Below are positions 1 to 6,163 of a stretch of 25,706 nucleotides of DNA, piece after piece. The notes beneath the pieces were generated by a model. That model searched no databases, was not told the DNA's origin, and worked only from the letters and a program-made list of their open reading frames with translations. The translations under genes and the position numbers were made by a program. Positions within the stretch are counted from its first letter, which is position 1, and each line of letters starts with the position of its first letter. The stretch is taken from assembly GCA_964605385.1 (NCBI GenBank), contig CAZSCK010000037.1:1-25706 (forward strand), read 5' to 3'. Source of the DNA: JAGLTQ01 sp964605385. GTDB lineage: Bacteria; Pseudomonadota; Gammaproteobacteria; UBA6429; Thiohalophilaceae.

Positions 1-15
1 AATAAAGGATAAATC

Positions 16-909
16 ATGGCCGGCGGTCTCTTAGCACTACTTGATGATGTAGCAATGCTGCTTGATGACGCTGCTGTCATGAGTAAAGTGGCGGCAAAAA
101 AAACGGCTGCTTTATTAGGGGATGATCTCGCGGTTAACGCGGAGAAGGCCACGGGCTTTCATGCTTCCAGAGAGCTGCCTGTGATTTGGGCGATCACCAA
201 GGGGGCATTACTTAATAAGATTATTATCTTACCTATCGCGTTTTTGTTAAGTGCTTATGCTTCATGGTTGATTGTTCCTATCCTATTACTGGGTGGTGCT
301 TATCTTAGTTATGAAGGAACAGAAAAAGTTGTTGAATGGATTACACATCCTCATACCAAGAAACCTGCTGCTAGTGAATCGTCCGATAAGAAAAAGATAT
401 TGCACTCGGAGGCGGCGAAAATTAAAGCTGCGATACGGACAGACTTTATTCTTTCTATAGAAATTATTGTTATCACTCTGGACACCGTCATCAGTCAATC
501 TCTTCCTATTCAGATAATGGTCGTCAGCTTTATTGCTCTACTGGCCGTCATTGCTGTATATGGTTTGGTAGCAGTTCTTGTGCGTATGGATGATACCGGT
601 TTGCACTTAATCGAACGCGCTAAATTGTTGAAAGGCGTTAGTGCTAAAGCTTCACATATTACAGGTGAACTGTTGATTAATGCTTTGCCAAAAGTGATTC
701 ACCTGTTGGGGATCATTGGCACCGTTGCAATGCTTCTGGTTGGTGGTGGAATGTTTGTTCATAACATTGATGCCATCCATCACTTCATGTTGATACTACC
801 CACATTGGTTGCAGATCTTATTGTTGGTTTGGTTATTGGTATGATGTTGCTGGTCTTATCGAAGCTGATGCAACTGATTAAATCTATAAAGACAAGCAAA
901 GCTCAATGA
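16..909 (+). CDS. yedI: DUF808 / YedI-family inner membrane protein
   Basis: The 297-residue protein opens with MAGGLLALLDDVAMLLDD, the hallmark start of the DUF808 (YedI) family, and its length is usual for that family. Hydrophobic segments lie at about residues 65-97, 143-190, 225-250 and 260-287, so it is a multi-pass inner membrane protein. The stretch between the first two groups (about 105-140) is charged and probably cytoplasmic. An AAGGA ribosome site stands just before the ATG. The family's biochemical role is not established and I infer none. The next gene starts 54 bases downstream, so co-transcription is possible, although a TATAAT hexamer at 919-924 could give that gene its own start. 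Family assignment is secure; function is unknown. Confidence 0.9.
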   Translation: MAGGLLALLDDVAMLLDDAAVMSKVAAKKTAALLGDDLAVNAEKATGFHASRELPVIWAITKGALLNKIIILPIAFLLSAYASWLIVPILLLGGAYLSYEGTEKVVEWITHPHTKKPAASESSDKKKILHSEAAKIKAAIRTDFILSIEIIVITLDTVISQSLPIQIMVVSFIALLAVIAVYGLVAVLVRMDDTGLHLIERAKLLKGVSAKASHITGELLINALPKVIHLLGIIGTVAMLLVGGGMFVHNIDAIHHFMLILPTLVADLIVGLVIGMMLLVLSKLMQLIKSIKTSKAQ

Positions 910-963
910 AAAAATAGGTATAATTATTACTTTATAATTTCTTATAAAGCAGTGAAGTGAATT

Positions 964-1704
964 ATGGCCATCTTATGGCAAAAAACAATAAAAAATACCC
1001 ATTATGAAGTGCGTTCTGCCGGTCAGACGAGGCGTTTATACACTGATGGGGTTTTCCACAGCCAATTTAATCCGCAACGTGCAATCACCGGCGGTGTGTG
1101 GGACCTTCTGATGTTGCCTGCATTTTTTTATCCTGCTGAGTCAATTCAACGAGTGTTGGTCTTGGGTGTGGGTGGTGGCGCGGTGATCCAGCAGTTACAG
1201 CGTTATATTAAGCCGGATGAAATTATTGGGGTTGAATTGAACCCGGTACACATTATGGTGGCTAAACGCTATTTTGGGATCACGAATACGCTTGCTCATT
1301 TAATTGAGGCGGATGCAATAAAGTGGCTGGAGAATTACTCTGGCCCACCTTTTGATATGATTATTGATGATTTATTTGGTGAGCAGGATGGTGAGCCGGT
1401 TCGAGCGATTAAAGCAAATAAGGCCTGGTTTGAAAAATTAAATTCGCATTTAAGTCCAGAAGGACTTTTGGTAATGAATTTTGTTAGCCATAATGATTTA
1501 AAAAATTGTGCAGCGGTATCGTATAAAAAAATATCTCGCTTATTCCATGCTTCATTTAAATTTACTTTATCGTATTATGATAATGCGATAGGTGTATTTT
1601 TAAAGAAATCATCAACGAGTCAAATATTACGTAAACACCTAAATGAAATTGATGAACTTAAGAAAAGTAAAAAGCTTAGTTTTCAAATTCGTAAATTAAA
1701 ATAA
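964..1704 (+). CDS. Spermidine-synthase-fold methyltransferase-like protein
   Basis: This 246-residue protein has a Rossmann SAM-binding core. Motif I is VLVLGVGGGAVIQQL (residues 64-78, glycines 68-72), followed by IIGVELNP with an acidic residue at E91 and an EADA segment with D117. This order matches the spermidine/spermine synthase superfamily. Residues 134-147 read IDDLFGEQDGEPVR where true aminopropyltransferases carry a D-S/T-D-P-x-G-P-A type catalytic loop, and the N-terminal beta domain is short. I therefore infer a SpeE-like protein of unknown substrate, not a polyamine synthase. The C-terminal 35 residues are rich in Lys and may bind nucleic acid or a membrane surface. A small membrane protein gene begins 14 bases after the stop, suggesting one transcript. 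Confidence 0.75.
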   Translation: MAILWQKTIKNTHYEVRSAGQTRRLYTDGVFHSQFNPQRAITGGVWDLLMLPAFFYPAESIQRVLVLGVGGGAVIQQLQRYIKPDEIIGVELNPVHIMVAKRYFGITNTLAHLIEADAIKWLENYSGPPFDMIIDDLFGEQDGEPVRAIKANKAWFEKLNSHLSPEGLLVMNFVSHNDLKNCAAVSYKKISRLFHASFKFTLSYYDNAIGVFLKKSSTSQILRKHLNEIDELKKSKKLSFQIRKLK

Positions 1705-1718
1705 GAAAGGGAGAGATT

Positions 1719-1931
1719 ATGCGCTATCGTGACACCGGAGATTATCAAAACTTAGGTGTACCTGTTGATGATAATTTAGTCTTCTTTTCTATTATATTGG
1801 GAATTACTTTAGGTATTGCTTTCGTCGGTTTTGGTTTACGGGTTAAACGTTATTGGATGGCGATTTGGGGAGTTGGGTTAATTCTTGCGGGTTTGTCATA
1901 TTTTGTAATGCGAATGTTAGGTTATTTTTAA
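1719..1931 (+). CDS. Small two-helix membrane protein, unknown
   Basis: The product is 70 residues long. After a polar N-terminus of about 18 residues come two hydrophobic helices (about 21-40 and 46-66), joined by a short basic turn (RVKRYW), so the loop is probably cytoplasmic and both ends periplasmic. A good AAGGGAG ribosome site precedes the ATG. It sits between the SpeE-like gene (14 bases before) and the 2OG-oxygenase-like gene (2 bases after), so the three are probably co-transcribed. I do not recognise a family. Gene reality rests on the ribosome site, tight spacing and coherent membrane topology. Confidence 0.6.
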   Translation: MRYRDTGDYQNLGVPVDDNLVFFSIILGITLGIAFVGFGLRVKRYWMAIWGVGLILAGLSYFVMRMLGYF

Positions 1932-1933
1932 AG

Positions 1934-2443
1934 ATGGATTTATACAAACGTATTTTTAGTCAGTCATGTTTTGATGTTAATGAAAAAATAGCGATAAAGT
2001 ATGAACAGTTAAATGACGAGGACTTCAAAGAAAAAACACATTTGTTTAATGGTCGTTATGAAAATATTTATCTTGAAGTAAATAAAATACCCGGGCTTGA
2101 AGTTATTGTTAATAACGCACTGGAAAATGCTGCAAGCATCTTAAATATAAAAAAAGAAAAACTGGCTTTTGGCTTTTGGTTAAATGCAATGGGTGCCGGT
2201 GATGTCACAACTGCACACACACATGATGATGACGATGAACTTTTGTCCTGTGTTTATTATATTAAAGTACCTGAGCATTCTGGCGATTTAATTATTATCG
2301 AAAACAATAAAAAGACAATAATAAAACCAGAAGAAGGTGTGTTTGTTTTTTTCTCACCTGACACATTGCATGAGGTTTCAGAAAACAAAAGCGGGCAGTC
2401 ACGTCTGTCTATCGCATTTAATTTTGGTTTGACTAGAATCTAG
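1934..2443 (+). CDS. Putative 2OG-Fe(II) oxygenase (double-stranded beta-helix)
   Basis: I start this 169-residue protein at the ATG two bases after the preceding stop. A longer upstream frame would overlap the membrane-protein gene by about 80 bases. The C-terminal half follows the short 2OG-Fe(II) oxygenase pattern: AHTHDDDDELLSCVYYIKVP (94-113), SGDLIII, then GVFVFFSPDTLHEV (135-148) and SRLSIAFNF (156-164). Likely iron ligands are H95 or H97, one of D98-D100, and H146; R157 would bind the 2-oxoglutarate carboxylate. The usual W/N-rich segment before the first His appears as FWLNAMGAGD. The acidic run after the His pair is unusual. Known relatives hydroxylate small molecules or proteins; I cannot name the substrate. 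The gene converges with the PAS gene on the other strand, 19 bases away. Confidence 0.7.
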   Translation: MDLYKRIFSQSCFDVNEKIAIKYEQLNDEDFKEKTHLFNGRYENIYLEVNKIPGLEVIVNNALENAASILNIKKEKLAFGFWLNAMGAGDVTTAHTHDDDDELLSCVYYIKVPEHSGDLIIIENNKKTIIKPEEGVFVFFSPDTLHEVSENKSGQSRLSIAFNFGLTRI

Positions 2444-2462
2444 CGTAAATAAAAATATAGCG

Positions 2463-3011
2463 TTAATGTGAACATGAATGTTTATTCTTAAACTCATCGA
2501 ATAATCCATCATTACATTCTTCACATATTCCATGTGAAAAACGAGCACCAGTATGTTTACTCAAATATGCTTCAAAAGTAATCCATTGGCCATCTTCATC
2601 ACGAATTTTTCTACAGTATGAACAGATACCAATGATGCCTTTTTTTAAACCCAATAATTGAGTGATGTCACGATATTCTTCTATCACAAAATTCACATCA
2701 CCATTTTCTTCTATAATAGGGGTTGTGGTGAGTTCCTCAACGACAGCATGATCTTTAATCCAGAAATGGTGAATGGCGGATGCAGGTTTTTTTGACATAA
2801 AGCTTCTTCTTACTGGACAAGAGCCTGCATGCTTGTAGCTACAACTTTCAGTAAATTTATAGGCAGAATTAAAACATTTTGTACCAATAACATTAGTGCA
2901 TTCCTGGTTGTGTCGGTGTTGGAATGCATTATTCGCATCAACAATAGTCATGTCTTTATCAATTACAACAATTTCAGTTTGAATATGATTAATAAGTTTA
3001 AAATCTTCCAT
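2463..3011 (-). CDS. Cys-rich PAS domain protein with C-terminal zinc-ribbon-like module
   Basis: This is a 182-residue stand-alone sensor. Residues 1-118 form a PAS domain: the IVVIDKDMTIVDANNAF strand-helix start is typical, and it ends with EEYRDIT at 111-117. The PAS carries Cys at 38, 46, 57 and 65, the last in a CP dipeptide, a layout seen in PAS domains thought to hold a metal or redox centre. A second module has two CxxC pairs (C130/C133 and C163/C166) framing the FEAYLSKHTGARFSHGIC segment (146-163), also known from the ends of PAS and response-regulator proteins. There is no kinase, GGDEF or DNA-binding output, so it must act through a partner. An AAGGAG ribosome site (3018-3023) supports the start. 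A perfect FNR-type site lies about 113 bases upstream. Confidence 0.8.
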   Translation of the reverse strand: MEDFKLINHIQTEIVVIDKDMTIVDANNAFQHRHNQECTNVIGTKCFNSAYKFTESCSYKHAGSCPVRRSFMSKKPASAIHHFWIKDHAVVEELTTTPIIEENGDVNFVIEEYRDITQLLGLKKGIIGICSYCRKIRDEDGQWITFEAYLSKHTGARFSHGICEECNDGLFDEFKNKHSCSH

Positions 3012-3080
3012 GTACAGCTCCTTTGGGGATAGGAAGGAATATTTTTATGTACTTTAGACTCTTTCCAGAAAATTTACAGC

Positions 3081-3094
3081 CTCTAAAATTAGAG
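3081..3094. promoter_or_regulatory. Palindrome overlapping the candidate -10 of the PAS gene
   Basis: CTCTAA-AA-TTAGAG is a perfect 6-base inverted repeat with a 2-base centre. Read on the minus strand it contains TCTAAT (5 of 6 matches to TATAAT), placed about 32-37 bases after the centre of the FNR-type site. A repressor site or chance palindrome are both possible. Confidence 0.35.
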
Positions 3095-3117
3095 CGAATG
3101 ATTTAAATAAGAATTAG

Positions 3118-3131
3118 TTGATCCAGATCAA
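3118..3131 (-). promoter_or_regulatory. Perfect FNR/Anr-type box
   Basis: The bases TTGATCCAGATCAA match the FNR/Anr consensus TTGAT-N4-ATCAA at every defined position. The site lies between greB and the PAS gene, which are both on the minus strand, so its natural target is the PAS gene (start at 3011). A TCTAAT hexamer sits about 2 bases further downstream than expected for a class II (-41.5) activator arrangement. That FNR-type proteins bind such sites under low oxygen is known; that this one is used is inference. Confidence 0.6.
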
Positions 3132-3162
3132 ATTAAAGTGCGCAGGAGGGCATAATTAGCAA

Positions 3163-3179
3163 AATAAAATGTTTTTATT
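3163..3179 (-). terminator. Weak AT-only hairpin at the end of greB
   Basis: On the minus strand AATAAAA-ACA-TTTTATT forms a 7-base stem that includes the greB stop codon and is followed by TTTTGC. The stem has no GC pair and the T run is short, so this is at best a weak terminator. Confidence 0.25.
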
Positions 3180-3672
3180 GATTGTATGTAATATGGCTAA
3201 TATAAAAGTTTTTAGTGCCGTTAGGGGTTTCAACTTTTACATCATCTTCGACATGTTTTTTGAGTAAAGCTTTTGCCATGGGGGAGTCCATGCTAATCCA
3301 GCCCTTTTTTGCATCAAACTCATCAGGGCCAACAATTCGATAGGTTTTTTCATCACCCTGATCGTCCTCTAAAGTAACCCATGCAGCAAAAAATACTTGC
3401 TCTGTATTACTTGGCAGGTTATCAACGATCTTTAAATCAGGTAAACGTTTTTGCAGATAACGAATACGATAATCAATTTCGCGTAGTTCTTTTTTCCGAT
3501 AAATATATTCAGCATTTTCTGAGCGGTCACCTTCGGCAGCAGCTTCAGCTAATATTTTTACCACATAGGCACGTCGCTTCCATAATGCTTTAAGCTCTGC
3601 ATCCAGCTTGGCGTAACCCGCAGCCGTAATATACGGTGATGATTTTGGTTGTGGCGGTCGATAGCGTCCCAT
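3175..3672 (-). CDS. greB: Transcript cleavage factor GreB
   Basis: GreB enters the RNA polymerase secondary channel and stimulates cleavage of backtracked transcripts. The 165-residue length and the whole sequence pattern fit GreB better than GreA. The N-terminal coiled-coil hairpin covers about residues 15-85 and includes the acidic-tip region AAEGDRSENAEYIYRKKELR (45-64), where the D/E residues that hold the catalytic metal lie. The C-terminal FKBP-like domain carries YRIVGPDEFDAKKGWISMDS (111-130) and SPMAKALLKK. No strong ribosome site is visible before the ATG. The lipoprotein gene ends 46 bases upstream on the same strand, so a shared transcript is possible. Confidence 0.97.
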   Translation of the reverse strand: MGRYRPPQPKSSPYITAAGYAKLDAELKALWKRRAYVVKILAEAAAEGDRSENAEYIYRKKELREIDYRIRYLQKRLPDLKIVDNLPSNTEQVFFAAWVTLEDDQGDEKTYRIVGPDEFDAKKGWISMDSPMAKALLKKHVEDDVKVETPNGTKNFYISHITYNQ

Positions 3673-3718
3673 TTAGGTTACAGTATTATGAAGTTGTTTT
3701 TTATTTGTGAAATAGAGA

Positions 3719-3946
3719 TTAATTATTGTCATTCATTTTTTCTTGTTGTTGATCCAGGCTTTCTTGCATTTTTTTAGCCATTTCTTTTGCTGATTTTAAT
3801 GCGTCAGTTTGAGTTTTCCATACATGGTCTCCGCTACTTTCTTTTTTGCTTTCTTGCTCGTTATTATTATCTGAACAAGCAACCATATTTAGGGCGATAC
3901 TGGTAATAAATCCAAGTAAAATAAATGTTTTTATTTGTTTCATCAT
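3719..3946 (-). CDS. Small lipoprotein
   Basis: I place the start at the ATG ending at 3946, where a GGAG ribosome site stands 5 bases upstream; a longer in-frame start at 4108 lacks one and would spoil the signal peptide. The 75-residue product has a lipoprotein signal: MMKQIK, a hydrophobic core, then NMVAC with the lipidation Cys at 24. The Met at position -3 is not ideal but tolerable. The mature part is short and polar, and holds DHVWKTQTDALKSAKEMAKK, likely a single amphipathic helix, before a Gln/Asn-rich tail. Asp is not at mature position 2 (it is Ser), so outer-membrane sorting is expected. Function is unknown. It is divergent from uup across a 165-base intergenic region. Confidence 0.65.
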   Translation of the reverse strand: MMKQIKTFILLGFITSIALNMVACSDNNNEQESKKESSGDHVWKTQTDALKSAKEMAKKMQESLDQQQEKMNDNN

Positions 3947-4063
3947 GTGCTCCACGTTGATTGAAATTTGTTGTAAAAACGGGCTTTTTCGATATATTTT
4001 AAGTGTAAACGATATCGTGAAATGGGCTAAAAATCTAAGTTTTTTTACAATAAATAATTCACA

Positions 4064-4079
4064 GCTAGTGTAGACTAGC
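4064..4079. promoter_or_regulatory. Inverted repeat upstream of uup
   Basis: GCTAGT-GTAG-ACTAGC is a perfect 6-base inverted repeat ending 32 bases before the uup ATG, in the 165-base region shared with the divergent lipoprotein gene. A second palindrome, ACGATATCGT, lies at 4009-4018. No T run follows either, so both look more like protein-binding sites than terminators. No clear sigma-70 promoter could be fixed around them. Confidence 0.35.
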
Positions 4080-4111
4080 GGCTCTTTAAATTCTCGGTAA
4101 AACTTCACAAC

Positions 4112-5983
4112 ATGGCTTTAATTAAATTAGAATCTGCCTGTTTGGCATACGGACACGTTCCTTTATTAGATAAGGTTGATCTGCAAATTGATGCCGGAGA
4201 ACGGGTTTGTCTGGTTGGACGAAATGGTGCGGGTAAGTCTACCTTGATGCGTGTTATGGAAGGTGTCGCTGAACTGGATGAAGGCGGTCTGTGGAAAAAG
4301 CCGGATTTACGTGTTGCCTGTCTTGCCCAGGAAGTCCCTCAACTGGATGATTTAAGTGTTTACGATGTGGTTGCCGGTGGCCTCGATCGAATGGGTAAGG
4401 TAATTGCTGATTATCATCATGTCTTACATGAAATGGAAACCGATTTTTCGGACGCACTGAATAATAAACTCGCCCGTTTACAAGATGATATTGATGCTCA
4501 TGATGGCTGGAATCTTGAGCAGCGCATTACGACTGTAATAACAAAATTAGAACTACCTGAAGATGCTTTGATGGGATCATTATCTGGTGGTTATAAACGC
4601 CGCGTTATGTTGGCGCGCGCTTTAGTGCTTGAACCAGAGTTAATATTATTAGATGAACCAACCAATCATCTTGATGTAGAAGCCATTCAATGGATGGAAG
4701 AATTTTTATTAGGTTTTAATGGTGCGGTTTTATTTATTACCCATGATCGAACTTTCTTACGTCATTTAGCGACTCGCATAGTAGAGCTTGATCGCGGCAA
4801 AATCACATCCTGGCCAGGCAACTACGATACCTATATTAAGAACAAAGAAGAACGCGCAATTATAGAAGAACAACAAAATGCATTGTTTGATAAAAAATTA
4901 GCCCAGGAAGAAGTCTGGATTCGTCAAGGCATTAAAGCACGACGTACCCGTAATGAAGGTCGTGTACGCGCTTTAGAACAATTAAGGCGAGAACGTTCTG
5001 CACGACTTAACAAAACAGGTAATGTTAAATTACAAGTTGAATCAGGTGAGTCATCAGGTAAGGTTGTGATTGAAGCTGAAGGGATATCAAAATCCTTTGG
5101 TGATAAAGTCATTATTAAATCACTAACCACAAAAATTATGCGTGGCGATCGCATTGGCATCCTGGGACCTAACGGTGTTGGTAAAAGTACTTTATTAAAA
5201 ATGTTATTGGGTGAGTTGGAACCCGATACAGGCACGGTTAACCTGGGCACAAAGTTATCAGTCGCCTATTTTGATCAGCAACGTGCTGTGCTCGACCTTG
5301 AAAAAACTGTAGCAGACAATCTTAATTTCGGTAGTGACACTATTACCATTAATGGCCGTTCACGCCATGTTATGAGTTATTTACAAGATTTCCTCTTTCC
5401 ACCCGCACGTGTTCGTTCACCGGTAAAATCTTTATCCGGTGGTGAGCGTAATCGTTTATTGCTTGCGCGTTTATTTATTCAACCGGCGAACTTATTAGTA
5501 TTAGATGAACCAACCAATGATCTTGATGTTGAAACCTTAGAGTTACTTGAAGAGTTATTGTGTAACTACGATGGTACTTTAATTCTGGTAAGCCATGATC
5601 GTACTTTTCTGGATAATGTAGTTACCAGTACCTTAGCTTTTGAAGGTGATGGCGAAATTAATGAGTACGTTGGTGGTTATGAAGATTGGTTAAGACAGTC
5701 ACGGCAATCTAAGACGCAAACTAAAGTTAAAAATATAAAAAAAGAAGTAAAGCCAGAAAAAAATAAAACCAAGTTAAGTTATAAGGATAAATTTGAGCTG
5801 GATACCCTTCCGCAAAATATTGAAAAGTTAGAAGTTGAACAAGAGAAGCTCCAAAAGCAGATTGCGGAACCTGATTTTTATCAACAAGAAAAGAAAGATA
5901 TTGATAAAGTCTTAGCACGATTAAGTGAGTTAGAAAAAGAACTTGAAACAACCTATGCACGTTGGGAAGAGTTAAGTGATTGA
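4112..5983 (+). CDS. uup: ABC-F family ATPase Uup
   Basis: Uup is a soluble ABC-F protein with two ATPase cassettes and no membrane domain; family members act on ribosomes, and Uup mutants also raise transposon excision. Cassette 1 has Walker A GRNGAGKST (36-44), signature LSGGYKRR (157-164) and Walker B LILLDEPTNHLD (177-188). The ABC-F linker, rich in Arg and Lys, runs about 243-310. Cassette 2 has GPNGVGKST (352-360), LSGGERNR (441-448) and LLVLDEPTNDLD (461-472). A basic stretch and a C-terminal coiled coil (about 550-623) mark Uup rather than EttA or YheS. All catalytic motifs are intact at the usual length (623 residues). The ribosome site is weak. A repeat element separates it from tex. 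Confidence 0.95.
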   Translation: MALIKLESACLAYGHVPLLDKVDLQIDAGERVCLVGRNGAGKSTLMRVMEGVAELDEGGLWKKPDLRVACLAQEVPQLDDLSVYDVVAGGLDRMGKVIADYHHVLHEMETDFSDALNNKLARLQDDIDAHDGWNLEQRITTVITKLELPEDALMGSLSGGYKRRVMLARALVLEPELILLDEPTNHLDVEAIQWMEEFLLGFNGAVLFITHDRTFLRHLATRIVELDRGKITSWPGNYDTYIKNKEERAIIEEQQNALFDKKLAQEEVWIRQGIKARRTRNEGRVRALEQLRRERSARLNKTGNVKLQVESGESSGKVVIEAEGISKSFGDKVIIKSLTTKIMRGDRIGILGPNGVGKSTLLKMLLGELEPDTGTVNLGTKLSVAYFDQQRAVLDLEKTVADNLNFGSDTITINGRSRHVMSYLQDFLFPPARVRSPVKSLSGGERNRLLLARLFIQPANLLVLDEPTNDLDVETLELLEELLCNYDGTLILVSHDRTFLDNVVTSTLAFEGDGEINEYVGGYEDWLRQSRQSKTQTKVKNIKKEVKPEKNKTKLSYKDKFELDTLPQNIEKLEVEQEKLQKQIAEPDFYQQEKKDIDKVLARLSELEKELETTYARWEELSD

Positions 5984-5997
5984 ATTTTAAACATCCT

Positions 5998-6109
5998 GTC
6001 ATTGCGAAAGAACAAAGTGACTGTGGCAATCTTAAGATGGTTCCAGTTGAATGTGAGATTGCCACGTCAAAACTGAAAACAAATGTTTTCAGTTTTTCCT
6101 CGCAATGAC
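5998..6109. repeat. Nested inverted-repeat element (dispersed palindromic repeat)
   Basis: A 112-base element fills the uup-tex gap. The outer arms GTCATTGCGA (5998-6007) and TCGCAATGAC (6100-6109) are perfect 10-base complements. Inner arms GTGGCAATCT (6023-6032) and AGATTGCCAC (6056-6065) are also perfect 10-base complements. A third hairpin, 6069-6080 pairing with 6085-6096 around AAAT, has 12 base pairs and runs into five Ts. Elements with GTCATTGCGA ends are common dispersed repeats in many bacterial genomes. A related copy lies at 23977-24199. Folded RNA could stabilise the uup 3' end or help to terminate. Confidence 0.75.
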
Positions 6110-6163
6110 CTGAAACTCTAAATCCCATTTATTTTCACACTAATGTATAAAGATATTATCTCC

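Noticed and set aside
964..1704. Calling the SpeE-fold protein a true spermidine synthase
   Set aside because: The catalytic loop does not match the aminopropyltransferase pattern and the N-terminal domain is short.
1853..1933. Longer start for the oxygenase-like gene
   Set aside because: It overlaps the membrane-protein gene and the extra residues are an out-of-frame reading of its second helix.
3947..4108. Longer start for the lipoprotein gene
   Set aside because: It lacks a ribosome site and would bury the signal peptide; the internal ATG at 3946 has GGAG.
4254..5250. Minus-strand open frames across uup
   Set aside because: Antisense shadows of an intact ABC-F gene; no recognisable motifs.
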